Source: Ahrensia kielensis DSM 5890
GTDB taxonomy: Bacteria; Pseudomonadota; Alphaproteobacteria; Rhizobiales; Rhizobiaceae
DNA: 64,000 nt
Direction of reading: 5' to 3'
Assembly: GCF_000374465.1 (NCBI RefSeq)
Contig: NZ_KB894528.1
Span: forward strand, 237,127 to 301,126
In this document: positions 17,890-29,233 of the stretch, piece after piece
Layout of the letters: the number at the start of each line of letters is the position of its first letter
Position numbering within the stretch: position 1 is the first letter of the stretch
Position numbers and translations under genes: made by a program
Notes under the pieces: generated by a model
What the model was told of the DNA's origin: nothing
What the model saw: only the letters and a program-made list of their open reading frames with translations
The model's database searches: none

Positions 17890-18153
17890 TTACTGGATCG
17901 TGCGATATGGCAAAAATTCACCTGACAAAATCCGGTCTCTAAGCGTGTCAGCCAATTCCAGAGCCGCTTCTTCGCCTTCAGTGCGGATCATTTCTTCGAG
18001 TGCCGTTGCAATCGCTGTCTCGGCAAGAATAGCAGCATCAATACCTTCGACAATGCCGTCCGCCCAAGCTTCATTATGCACTTCACGGGCCGCAACCCGC
18101 TTCTCATTGGCGATAACTTCGTCAAGTTCTGCTAATTTTTCGTCGGTAATCAT
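17890..18153 (-). CDS. Small acidic protein of unknown function
   Basis: An 87-residue, acidic, alanine- and glutamate-rich protein predicted to be largely helical (for example LAELDEVIANEKRVAAREV and ATALEEMIRTEGEEAALEL). No signal peptide, cysteine or catalytic motif is seen. The ATG at 18153 is the only start in the region. Short intergenic gaps on both sides and the regular codon pattern suggest a real gene. I do not recognise a family. Confidence 0.6.
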   Translation of the reverse strand: MITDEKLAELDEVIANEKRVAAREVHNEAWADGIVEGIDAAILAETAIATALEEMIRTEGEEAALELADTLRDRILSGEFLPYRTIQ

Positions 18154-18264
18154 AACGCTAACTCACGGGCAAATGCCCAAACTCTTTAATATTTAAAATG
18201 CACAATAACACAAAAAACGTTAATGTAACGGTCGATGAACGGTTAGATTTACTCTTGGTAAACG

Positions 18265-18669
18265 TCACTGCGCATAGCGGTTGTTAATCTCGATGGCCAG
18301 TGTTTTTCCCTCACTCATATAAGCGTCAACCGCTTCAATTGCTTGCGGTGTACAGGCCGTATAAACGCTGTCGAAAGTCCGGTAGCCCTTGTTAAAGCTT
18401 GATATTAAGCGCGCCCGACGGTTCGGGGCAGGGCGTTCAACCTTTAAAAGCGTTTCCATCTGTTCGCGCCAATCATTGGAAACATCGCCGCATAGATTGC
18501 GCAAATAATGGATGGAGCCCAGCACTTCGGATAGTCTTGATAGGCGCTCGTCATAAGGCGCAGCACCAGATTGCGCCGAGGCCGTAACGGGTGACGCAAC
18601 GCCGAGCACGATTGCCAACATAAATGCGGCCATATGCCTAAACCAGCTTGGGTGCACTAAATGTTGCAA
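18265..18669 (-). CDS. TIGR02301 family exported protein
   Basis: Conserved alphaproteobacterial protein of unknown function, recognised from SEVLGSIHYLRNLCGD, RRARLISSFNKGYRTFDSVY and the C-terminal AIEAVDAYMSEGK segment. The hydrophobic MAAFMLAIVLGVASPVTASAQ is a signal peptide. The frame is open to a GTG at 18711, but no ribosome site precedes it. The TTG at 18669 has GGAGG (18681-18685) eleven bases upstream, and ATG at 18633 is a further option. It probably acts in the periplasm. Confidence 0.8.
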   Translation of the reverse strand: MQHLVHPSWFRHMAAFMLAIVLGVASPVTASAQSGAAPYDERLSRLSEVLGSIHYLRNLCGDVSNDWREQMETLLKVERPAPNRRARLISSFNKGYRTFDSVYTACTPQAIEAVDAYMSEGKTLAIEINNRYAQ

Positions 18670-18791
18670 TTTTGATCGAACCTCCAAATTTGAGTGCGGG
18701 TCTTGTTCCACGGAATAAAGGCAGAAAAAAGCATTATTTTTGAGATAGTTGCACTTTTAGATCAAATATTTGCGTTTACACGCCTTAAAAC

Positions 18792-19214
18792 TCAATTGCT
18801 TGCTTGCTGTTTCGCGATACGTTTTGCAAAATCTAATGTTGAATCCGTGACATCAAGTCCGGCAAAATCTTCAAGTTGCACCCAGCGCACTTCAGCAGCG
18901 TCATCACCAGCAATCGGTGTGCCGCGTGCTGACCCAGTGTGCACGCATAAAACATAATGATATGCGGCCCCGTCTTCATGACTGATAATTTCAACAGGCT
19001 CAAAGAAAGCAATGTTCTGAGCCGTTAAACCAGTTTCTTCACGTAACTCGCGCGCCGCTGCTGCCACTAAGGTTTCACCAAATTCAACACGGCCGCCTGC
19101 AAATGCCCACTGGTTTTTTGAAGGCGCGCGCCCACGGCGCACCAATAAAAACGAACCATTGTCGGCATGCCGAACGGCAATTGAAACGGCAAGCTGCGGG
19201 ATTTTTTCACTCAT
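18792..19214 (-). CDS. NUDIX hydrolase
   Basis: Hydrolyses a nucleoside diphosphate linked to another group; the substrate is not evident. The Nudix box GRVEFGETLVAAAARELREE followed by TGL is complete (G-x5-E-x7-REL-REE-TGL). The true start is the Met at 19214 (MSEKIPQLAVSIAVRH), which gives 140 residues. The frame open to 19346 runs through a 13-bp terminator stem and is not coding there. Confidence 0.9.
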   Translation of the reverse strand: MSEKIPQLAVSIAVRHADNGSFLLVRRGRAPSKNQWAFAGGRVEFGETLVAAAARELREETGLTAQNIAFFEPVEIISHEDGAAYHYVLCVHTGSARGTPIAGDDAAEVRWVQLEDFAGLDVTDSTLDFAKRIAKQQASN

Positions 19215-19312
19215 ATAATTGAACCGACAATCTGAAACATTGATAATCTTAGCGGTTCTATACCCTGCTAATCTTTTTTCCAATGTGGGGTATCTGTCAC
19301 AAGCATATGAGC

Positions 19313-19353
19313 GCAAATAAAAAGCCAATGGTGATGGGAGCACCATTGGCTTT
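19313..19353 (-). terminator. Rho-independent terminator for the small lipoprotein gene
   Basis: AAAGCCAATGGTG (19321-19333) pairs perfectly with CACCATTGGCTTT (19341-19353) over seven bases, a 13-bp stem. On the minus strand it runs into TTATTTG. It ends the leftward transcript from 19631 and insulates the downstream NUDIX gene. Confidence 0.85.
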
Positions 19354-19409
19354 GGGCAGTAGGATATGGCTAGGGGAAGGCCACATCTTGCTGTAGGGCG
19401 TTTATGATA

Positions 19410-19631
19410 TTACTGCAGTGTCGTTGACGGCTCTACAGGTGCAACTTCCGCATCAGGTGCAGGCTTCATCTGAATGTCATCAGCTGTGTCATTATCGATT
19501 GTGCCAGTGCTTTCTTGCTCAATCGTAGGGTTCGTTGTGTCTGCACCTGTTTGGGTGTCGCCATCTTCGGAACAAGCAGCAACGGCTAGCATTGCAGCGG
19601 CAGCTGCCATAGTTGGTAATAAGCGTTTCAT
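19410..19631 (-). CDS. Small predicted lipoprotein
   Basis: A 73-residue protein with a short basic N-terminus (MKRLLP), a hydrophobic core and a lipobox ending VAAC (Cys20). Predicted to be lipid-anchored after signal peptidase II cleavage. The mature part is Thr/Asp/Glu/Pro-rich and low in complexity, with no folded-domain signature. A strong AGGAGA lies seven bases upstream of the ATG. A long terminator stem follows. Function unknown. Confidence 0.8.
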   Translation of the reverse strand: MKRLLPTMAAAAAMLAVAACSEDGDTQTGADTTNPTIEQESTGTIDNDTADDIQMKPAPDAEVAPVEPSTTLQ

Positions 19632-19724
19632 TGTTCGTCTCCTTTATAGCTGTACTGTGAAAATGCATTGGCTTGGTTTTGGTTGCGCTTGGCGCGATAG
19701 CAAATGGTTACGGATTGAAAACTT

Positions 19725-20483
19725 ATGTGTGGACGCTTTTCACTCACCCATAGTTCTGACGCGTTGGAAAATGTATTTTCGGTGGCAGGCGTCGAGAATT
19801 TTCCGCCGCGCTATAATATTGCACCGACACAGCCCATCATGACGATATCGGCAGGCTTGCTACGCATGGCAGGTTCAAATTTGCCAGAGCAAGATGCGCT
19901 ATTGATGCGGTGGGGGCTTTTGCCAAGCTGGGTAAAAGACCCAAGCGACTTTCCATTGCTTATCAATGCACGCAGTGAAACGGCTGCAACAAAAGCGTCC
20001 TTTCGCAATGCCATGCGGCATCGGCGTATATTGATACCGGCATCAGGGTTTTATGAATGGCAGCGCGACAAAGAAACAGGCCAAAGTCAGGCCTATTGGG
20101 TACGACCAAAAGATGGCGAACTAATTGGCTTTGCCGGATTGGCCGAAACCTATATGAATAAAGACGGTGCGGAAATTGATACGGCTGCGTTTTTAACAGC
20201 GCCTTCTAATAAACAATTCCAAGCCATTCATCACCGGATGCCGATTGCGATAGCAGAGACAGACTTTAAGCGCTGGCTTGATTGCCGAACGCAAGAGCCG
20301 CGGCACATCGCAGATTTATTGCGTGCGCCAGATGAGGATTTCTTTGAAGCAATTGCCGTTTCAGATTTGGTCAATAAGGTTTCAAATACCAGCCCTGAAA
20401 ATCAAAAACATGTAACACCGAAAGATTTTACGCAAAAGAAAAAGCCCAAGCCGATCGACGATTCCCAAGGTTCATTATTTTGA
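19725..20483 (+). CDS. SOS response-associated peptidase (SRAP, YedK/HMCES-like)
   Basis: DNA repair protein that forms a protective covalent link with abasic sites in single-stranded DNA through Cys2. The N-terminus MCGRFSLT is the family start, so the start is certain. PRYNIAPTQP, LMRWGLLPSWVKDP, NARSETAATKASFR and IPASGFYEWQR follow, with the catalytic His in HHRMPIAI. The 252-residue length and the lysine-rich, probably disordered tail are normal. It is divergent from the lipoprotein gene. Confidence 0.95.
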   Translation: MCGRFSLTHSSDALENVFSVAGVENFPPRYNIAPTQPIMTISAGLLRMAGSNLPEQDALLMRWGLLPSWVKDPSDFPLLINARSETAATKASFRNAMRHRRILIPASGFYEWQRDKETGQSQAYWVRPKDGELIGFAGLAETYMNKDGAEIDTAAFLTAPSNKQFQAIHHRMPIAIAETDFKRWLDCRTQEPRHIADLLRAPDEDFFEAIAVSDLVNKVSNTSPENQKHVTPKDFTQKKKPKPIDDSQGSLF

Positions 20484-20498
20484 CGGTGAGAATAAAGA

Positions 20499-20606
20499 CC
20501 AGGTATCCGTTTGATACCTCCCCTGGTCCGAGGGAAAATAACGTAGCGATGAAAATGGGGCGCAAACTCATCGCTGGATACCTGGCTCCCGCTTACGCGG
20601 GATTAC
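20499..20606 (+). repeat. Palindrome-rich REP-like intergenic element
   Basis: CCAGGTATCC (20499-20508) is the exact inverse of GGATACCTGG (20576-20585). Inside, AGCGATGA (20545-20552) is the inverse of TCATCGCT (20568-20575), which abuts the outer arm. A competing local pair, AGGTATC-CGTTT-GATACCT, lies at 20501-20519. A third stem, TCCCGC-TTAC-GCGGGA, occupies 20587-20602 and resembles the CCCGC...GCGGG core of widespread REP-like elements. No open frame with coding character is present. Copy number in the genome is unknown here. Confidence 0.45.
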
Positions 20607-20631
20607 TTTTGGTAAACCTAAAATTACGCAC

Positions 20632-20658
20632 TGCCTAGAGAGGCAATTAACTTTTTTT
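20632..20658 (+). terminator. Candidate terminator or attenuator before cysS
   Basis: TGCCT (20632-20636), loop AGAG, AGGCA (20641-20645), then TTAAC and a run of seven T (20652-20658). The short stem and six-base gap make it weak. It could end the SRAP transcript or act in a cysS leader. From here to cysS at 20849 the sequence is A/T-rich, with only a small dyad ATGCTT-G-AAGCAT at 20757-20769. Confidence 0.4.
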
Positions 20659-20848
20659 ATTAATTGGTAAACACGGATAAAAGTTTTAATAATTCTGAAG
20701 GTGGGGGAGCGTAATTTGCAATATTTAACCCATAAAATAGGCTTGATTGTTGCGTGATGCTTGAAGCATTTCCAATCAATGCTATTCAAAGCCTGACATT
20801 TTATTCGCTATGCATCATCAGCGAACAATAGAACACTGGAATCAATTT

Positions 20849-22249
20849 ATGGACTTGCGCCTACATAATACGCTCACACGCAGCAAAGAAACATTTGAGC
20901 CAATCGATGCCAAAAATGTGCGCATGTATGTCTGCGGCCCAACGGTTTATGATTATGCGCATATTGGTAATGCGCGTCCGGTTATCGTGTTTGATGTGCT
21001 CTATCGTTTGCTGCGCCATAAATATGGCGAGAAGCACGTTACATATGTACGCAATATCACGGATGTTGACGACAAGATTAACGCGCGGGCATTGCGCGAT
21101 TTTCCTGATTTACCGCTCAATGAAGCCATTCGCAACGTCACGGAAAAAACCGCAAACCAGTTTCACAAAGATGTGGAAGCGCTTGGCTGCTTGCCGCCAA
21201 CGATTGAGCCACGTGCAACAGAATTTGTATTGCCGCGCGCTGATGGCAAATCAGACATGGCAACGCTTATCCAAAACCTCCTTGATAAAAACCATGCCTA
21301 TATCGCAACGGGCGGCGAGGGGCGTGAGGTGCTTTTTGATGTGACTTCGATGGATAACTATGGCGCATTGTCAAACCGTAAGCTTGAAGACCAGCAAGCG
21401 GGCGCACGCATCGAAGCCAAAGACCATAAGAAAAACGCAGGCGACTTTGTCCTATGGAAAGAGTCGAGCGCAAATGAACCGGGCTGGGATGCGACGTTTA
21501 ACGGCGAAATTATTCATGGTCGCCCGGGCTGGCATATCGAATGTTCTGCGATGAGCGCAGCCTATCTTGGCGAAACATTCGATATTCATGGCGGCGGCCT
21601 AGATCTGATTTTCCCGCACCACGAAAATGAAATTGCCCAAAGCTGCTGTGCGCATGGCACGCAAAAAATGGCCAATGTCTGGATGCACAACGGCTACCTT
21701 CAGGTTGAAGGTAAAAAAATGTCGAAGTCTGTCGGCAACTTTGTGACGATCTATGAGTTGCTGCACACGGAAAAATTCGGGGGGCGCAAATGGCCAGGCG
21801 AAGTGCTGCGCCTTGCGATGCTGATGACGCATTACCGCGAGCCAATTGACTTTTCTATCAAGCGCTTGGAGGAGGCGGATTCAGTTTTAGCTAAGCTTTG
21901 GCGCAAGGTTGCTGAGGGCGATGATTCCGGCGATATTAAAACCGTTATCAATGCTCTTACGGATGACTTGAATAGTTCTGAGGCGATTGCAAAACTCAAT
22001 AGTCTTTCAGGTGATGCACTTGGTGCAGCGCTTGAGATGTTGGGTTTAAGCCGCACCGCACCGGCAAGTGATGTTGATGCATCTGTTGTTGAAGCAGCAA
22101 TCACGGAACGCCTTGCCTTCTTCGCCGATAAAAACTTTGCCGAGGCAGACCGTATTCGTGATAAACTCCTGTCTCAAGGAATCCAGCTAAAGGATTCAAA
22201 AGACTCAGAAACTGGCGAACGCGTGACGACATGGGAAATCAAACGATAG
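20849..22249 (+). CDS. cysS: Cysteinyl-tRNA synthetase
   Basis: Charges tRNA-Cys. The zinc and ATP site is seen as [17 protein letters not shown], the zinc Cys and His as [10 protein letters not shown] and HHENEIAQS, and the KMSKS loop as [10 protein letters not shown]. The Met at 20849 ([14 protein letters not shown]) is the family start and has GGA eight bases upstream. The frame open to 20810 adds 13 unlikely residues. Predicted length is 466. It follows an intergenic stretch of 365 bases. Confidence 0.97.
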   Translation: MDLRLHNTLTRSKETFEPIDAKNVRMYVCGPTVYDYAHIGNARPVIVFDVLYRLLRHKYGEKHVTYVRNITDVDDKINARALRDFPDLPLNEAIRNVTEKTANQFHKDVEALGCLPPTIEPRATEFVLPRADGKSDMATLIQNLLDKNHAYIATGGEGREVLFDVTSMDNYGALSNRKLEDQQAGARIEAKDHKKNAGDFVLWKESSANEPGWDATFNGEIIHGRPGWHIECSAMSAAYLGETFDIHGGGLDLIFPHHENEIAQSCCAHGTQKMANVWMHNGYLQVEGKKMSKSVGNFVTIYELLHTEKFGGRKWPGEVLRLAMLMTHYREPIDFSIKRLEEADSVLAKLWRKVAEGDDSGDIKTVINALTDDLNSSEAIAKLNSLSGDALGAALEMLGLSRTAPASDVDASVVEAAITERLAFFADKNFAEADRIRDKLLSQGIQLKDSKDSETGERVTTWEIKR

Positions 22250-22258
22250 AGGCGTGAT

Positions 22259-22714
22259 ATGAAAATTACAGGTGGATGCCAATGTGGTGCCGTGCGGTAT
22301 CAAGCCGATAGTTTAGGGCGAGCATCCATCTGTCATTGCCGAATGTGCCAAAAAGCATTCGGTAGTTTTTTCGCGCCGTTCGTCTCGGCAAATAATGTCG
22401 TTTGGACGCGCGGAAAGCCAAAGCACTTTCATTCTTCAAACCGCAATTGGCGCGGGTTTTGCGGCAATTGCGGAACGCCGCTGACTTACGAGTTTGAAGG
22501 CGGGATGGAGCTTGCAATCGGAACATTGGACGACCCGTCTATGGCGCCGCCGCAAGTTCAGGTGAATTTTTCACAAAGATGTAGTGCCACTATTGGGCTC
22601 TTTGAACTGCCGGAAGTCGAACCGATGCAGCTTGAAGAAAATGCACAATGGAACGCAGGCGTTGTCTCCAATCAGCACCCCGATCACGATACCAAGGATT
22701 GGCCGCAGAAGTAG
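22259..22714 (+). CDS. GFA family (glutathione-dependent formaldehyde-activating / CENP-V) protein
   Basis: Small zinc protein of 151 residues. Zinc cysteines are seen in GGCQCGAVRY, ICHCRMCQKAFG and GFCGNCGTPL, which match the GFA pattern. Homologues include glutathione-dependent formaldehyde-activating enzyme but most have no proven activity, so the name describes the fold. GAGGCG precedes the ATG. It lies nine bases after cysS in the same operon. Confidence 0.88.
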   Translation: MKITGGCQCGAVRYQADSLGRASICHCRMCQKAFGSFFAPFVSANNVVWTRGKPKHFHSSNRNWRGFCGNCGTPLTYEFEGGMELAIGTLDDPSMAPPQVQVNFSQRCSATIGLFELPEVEPMQLEENAQWNAGVVSNQHPDHDTKDWPQK

Positions 22715-22781
22715 CGACAAGCTGCATTGCACTCATTCTCATCCTGATTTACTAGATTCATCAGCAAGGTGAGGGCAAAAC

Positions 22782-25758
<2,977 letters not shown>

Positions 25759-25853
25759 GGCGGCTCGTTTCATAAAGCTGTGATCGATATTTGTTTTGAA
25801 ACCATGTCAATTTTTGTCATGCATAATGGCATAAAATTGGATATGGCAATTAA

Positions 25854-26762
25854 ATGCGACCAACCTTTCCCCATGAGACGAACAAGCAACCACGAGAACC
25901 CCTCGCTGGCTTTGCTTTTTCCATAAGTGCCTATGTTCTTTGGGGCTTTTTGCCTCTCTACATGAAAATGGTCGGGCATATGCCCGCTGTTGAAGTCGTT
26001 GCGCACCGCGTATTGTGGTCGATACCCGTCGCTGGAATTATTGTCCTATGGCTTAAACGTACCGACGATCTCGTGGCCGCGCTTAAAAGTCCGCGCACTT
26101 TGATTATGGCATGCATAACAGCCGCATTAATCTCCATAAATTGGGGTATTTATGTTTGGGCTATCGCGGAAGGTCGCGCAATTGAAGGCGCTCTTGGTTA
26201 TTATATCAACCCGTTGATTAACGTATTGTTGGGCGTGATTTTGCTTGGCGAGCGCTTTACAAGGCTCCAAATGGCCGCCGTTGCATGTGCCGTTATTGCT
26301 GTTGGTATTCTCACCTTTGGCGCAGGCGGTTTGCCGTGGGTCTCCTTGGCGCTTGCCTGCTCGTTTGGTATATACGGCTATTTGCGCAAAACACTGCCCA
26401 TTGGCCCCACACAAGGCTTTTTGCTGGAAGTTATTATCCTCGCGATCCCTGCAATGATTGTCATAGCTTGGATTACCGCAAGCGGTGAGGGACATTTTGG
26501 CCAAACCGGATTTGGCGATATGGGGCTGTTAATCTTTGCAGGCCCAGTGACAGCGATCCCGCTGATTCTATATGCATTTGGTGCAAAACAGCTGCGCTAT
26601 ACCACGATGGGTATTTTGCAATATATTGCGCCAACGATGATCTTTCTAACGGCTGTGTTCGTCTTTGGCGAACCGTTCTCAAGCATTCAGGCCATTGCAT
26701 TTGGCTTTATCTGGATGGGGCTCGCGCTTTATACATGGTCACTGTTTAAAGCTTCCAAGTAA
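25854..26762 (+). CDS. rarD: EamA/RarD family permease
   Basis: Predicted ten-helix drug/metabolite transporter superfamily permease of 302 residues. RarD-like segments include AYVLWGFLPLYMKMV, VVAHRVLWSIP, EGALGYYINPL and LQYIAPTMIFL. The ATG at 25854 has no strong ribosome site. Substrate unknown. It lies 95 bases after cimA on the same strand and is convergent with the LOG gene. Confidence 0.9.
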   Translation: MRPTFPHETNKQPREPLAGFAFSISAYVLWGFLPLYMKMVGHMPAVEVVAHRVLWSIPVAGIIVLWLKRTDDLVAALKSPRTLIMACITAALISINWGIYVWAIAEGRAIEGALGYYINPLINVLLGVILLGERFTRLQMAAVACAVIAVGILTFGAGGLPWVSLALACSFGIYGYLRKTLPIGPTQGFLLEVIILAIPAMIVIAWITASGEGHFGQTGFGDMGLLIFAGPVTAIPLILYAFGAKQLRYTTMGILQYIAPTMIFLTAVFVFGEPFSSIQAIAFGFIWMGLALYTWSLFKASK

Positions 26763-26775
26763 ATACCGTTCAATC

Positions 26776-27360
26776 TTAATTTGCAGCCGTTTCTTTTGCA
26801 GCGGCTGCATCAATGATTGCAGGCACAATCGCATCGATATTATCAATCAAAAGCGGTTTGATTTTATTTTGCGAATGTAGGAAACCGCCCTCGGCCATAT
26901 GATCAATCAAAGTTATAAATGGGTTCCAAAAACCGCTCAAGTTGGCAAGCGCAATGGGTTTGTTGTGACGGCCGAGCTGTGCCCATGTCATCATCTCAAC
27001 AACTTCTTCCAAAGTGCCAATACCGCCCGGTAGAGTAATAAATGCATCGGCACGCTCAAACATAAGCTGTTTGCGCGTATGCATGTCTTGCGTCACGATG
27101 AAGTCATCAATCTGATCCATCGCATCGGGCGTGCGTTCTTGGCACATCAAAAATTCAGGAATAATACCGGTGACTTTGCCGCCATTTTCCATGACACCGC
27201 CTGCAACAGCACCCATTAAACCATGAGTGCCACCGCCATAGACAAGGCGAATGTCACGTTCGGCCATAGACTTGCCAAGCTTTCGGGCGGCGGCTTCAAA
27301 ACTACTGTCGACACCCGATGACGAGCCGCAATAGACGCAAATGGAGTTTATTTTTTTCAT
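26776..27360 (-). CDS. LOG family nucleotide 5'-monophosphate phosphoribohydrolase
   Basis: Rossmann-fold hydrolase of 194 residues, TIGR00730 type. The diagnostic PGGIGTLEEVVEMMTW is present, and the N-terminus ICVYCGSSSG with GGGTHGLMG is typical. In plants and some bacteria the family releases cytokinin bases from nucleotides; other members act on AMP-like substrates, so the ligand is not fixed. The ATG at 27360 is chosen because KKINSICVYCGS is the family start. A start at 27384 is possible but would place codons over a dyad. Confidence 0.88.
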   Translation of the reverse strand: MKKINSICVYCGSSSGVDSSFEAAARKLGKSMAERDIRLVYGGGTHGLMGAVAGGVMENGGKVTGIIPEFLMCQERTPDAMDQIDDFIVTQDMHTRKQLMFERADAFITLPGGIGTLEEVVEMMTWAQLGRHNKPIALANLSGFWNPFITLIDHMAEGGFLHSQNKIKPLLIDNIDAIVPAIIDAAAAKETAAN

Positions 27361-27500
27361 GCCGTGTTTTGTCTTAGAGACCATTCAGGGTCAAGGTCTC
27401 TGATATCGTTGAGGCAATTGCGATTTGCGCCTTTAAAGGATAGACATTTAATGAATAAATGCGCGATTGTTCGCAGCAAATAATAAGTTAGGGCAGTTAC

Positions 27501-29132
27501 ATGGGTAAGGAAAGCATTGGCGTTTGGCTATTTGCAGGCATAGTCGGGATAACCGGACTGGTCGCTTCTGGTTATCTGGGCGATCCTAACAAATTGCTAG
27601 AACCATTTAAGTCGGTTGCCACATCAACTGAAACGCCACAAAGCGAATCAAACGCTGCACCAAAAAGCGATCGAACTGTGGCTCCCGAAGCTGAGGAAAG
27701 CACAGCGCTAGCTGAAATTTCGCCAGAGGTGAATGATGTTTCGGTTGCTGCTGAGAGCGAAGAGGCCTCACCAAGTGCTAAAGCGCCGCAAGATGCGAAA
27801 GCTGAAATAGATACAGCCGCGTCTGAGGAAGTCGCTGCAGCGCCGGAAGCCGAACAAACCATTGCTGAGCCCGCAGCACCTGTTGAAACCGCATCAGAAA
27901 ATATTGTGCCGACATTCGATATTCTGCGTGTTGAACCCAATGGCGACATGGTGATCGCTGGTATTGCAGCCAGTAACGCTGATGTGGAAATCGTAGCAGG
28001 CTCCAAATCTCTGGCGATTACAAAATCAAACGACCGAGGTGAGTTTGTTGCCATTCTCGATGAACCGCTAAAGCAAGGCGATTATACAATTGTGCTGCGC
28101 ACTACGCGAGACGACGGCACTGTCGCAACATCGCTTGAAACGGCGATTGTCTCCATTCCAGAAAAAGGCAGCACTGACGTTTTAGCTTTGGTTGAAGCAC
28201 CAGGCGCGCCATCAAGATTGATTACAAAATCGGAAGTAGGGCAATCATTGCAAGTGGTTGAGACCCCAACGCAGGCTGAACCCAAAACAGATGATGAAAT
28301 TGTCAAAGACAATGAAGCCGAAAAAACGGCATCTTCAATAGATGAACCTGCAGAAGTAAAAACTACGATGCAATCAGAAGAGGTAGCGCCTCAGCAAAAA
28401 GCAGGTGAAGTGGTTCGCATTGAAGCTGTTGAAATTGATGGCGCAAAAGTTTTCGTCGCTGGCGCAACGGATGCTGGCGCGCGTATTCGCGTTTATGCCA
28501 ATGAAATTATACTGGGCGAGGATTTAGCAAATAGTGATGGGCGTTTTCTCGTCGAAGCCAATCGCGATCTGCCAATCGGTGATTATGTTATTCGTGCAGA
28601 CAGGTTGAGCAAAAATGGTTTTGATGTCGTTGCCCGTGCTGCTGTGCCATTTACCCGTTCAGAAGGCGAAAAACTCGCCGCTGTTGCTGTTCCCCAAGCG
28701 CTTGCTGGCACCGCGCCATCCGCGCCTGTAGAGACCGCAGCAGGCGAAGATGATCAGGCGCCGAGTAGCGACATGAGCGATGCATCTGAAACAAGCCCAA
28801 AGGGCGCAATGGTTGAGGCGGACAGTGCCGATGGCGTAGCATCCGAGGCTGAAACAGATGGCGTTCAAGTCGTTATTGCGGATGAAACGCCACTTGAAGT
28901 TCAAGCAACGGGTAATGTGAATGAACGTTTGAAACCGGTTGATACATCCGTCATCATTCGCCGTGGGGATACGCTTTGGCATATTTCAAAGCGCGTATAT
29001 GGACGCGGAATAAAATATACAACGATCTACAAAGCCAATGAGGATCAAATTGAAAACCCTGACAAGATTTGGCCAGGGCAGATCTTCGCATTACCAGAAA
29101 ACGAAGAATCCTCTGAAGCAACTGAGAATTAA
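27501..29132 (+). CDS. LysM domain protein with two Ig-like domains
   Basis: Predicted inner-membrane-anchored, peptidoglycan-binding protein of 543 residues. An N-terminal hydrophobic helix (about 8-26) is followed by a long acidic, Ala/Glu/Pro-rich linker (about 35-135). A first beta-rich Ig-like domain follows at about 137-205 (FDILRVEPNGDMVIAG) and a second at about 304-372 (VRIEAVEIDGAKVFVAG). Another acidic linker leads to a C-terminal LysM domain at about 485-533 (RRGDTLWHISKRVYGRG). AGGGC precedes the ATG. The role, perhaps envelope organisation, is inferred from the architecture. Confidence 0.85.
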   Translation: MGKESIGVWLFAGIVGITGLVASGYLGDPNKLLEPFKSVATSTETPQSESNAAPKSDRTVAPEAEESTALAEISPEVNDVSVAAESEEASPSAKAPQDAKAEIDTAASEEVAAAPEAEQTIAEPAAPVETASENIVPTFDILRVEPNGDMVIAGIAASNADVEIVAGSKSLAITKSNDRGEFVAILDEPLKQGDYTIVLRTTRDDGTVATSLETAIVSIPEKGSTDVLALVEAPGAPSRLITKSEVGQSLQVVETPTQAEPKTDDEIVKDNEAEKTASSIDEPAEVKTTMQSEEVAPQQKAGEVVRIEAVEIDGAKVFVAGATDAGARIRVYANEIILGEDLANSDGRFLVEANRDLPIGDYVIRADRLSKNGFDVVARAAVPFTRSEGEKLAAVAVPQALAGTAPSAPVETAAGEDDQAPSSDMSDASETSPKGAMVEADSADGVASEAETDGVQVVIADETPLEVQATGNVNERLKPVDTSVIIRRGDTLWHISKRVYGRGIKYTTIYKANEDQIENPDKIWPGQIFALPENEESSEATEN

Positions 29133-29233
29133 AAATCATGTGACGCACGCCTTGCTTTGAGTGCGCACATACCCAAATTATTCGAGCAGTGGATTTTTGC
29201 TGCACCAATTTACATGACTAAAGGCATTTTCTC

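Noticed and set aside
20549-20638. A 29-codon frame (starting MKMGRKLIAG) in the cysS upstream region that looks like a leader peptide.
   Set aside because: No ribosome site at useful spacing and no cysteine codons. It sits inside the palindromic element, whose arms force its reading frame.
27451-27483. A 10-codon frame (MNKCAIVRSK) upstream of the LysM gene.
   Set aside because: It has an AAAGGA ten bases upstream, but nothing ties it to regulation and such short frames are common by chance.
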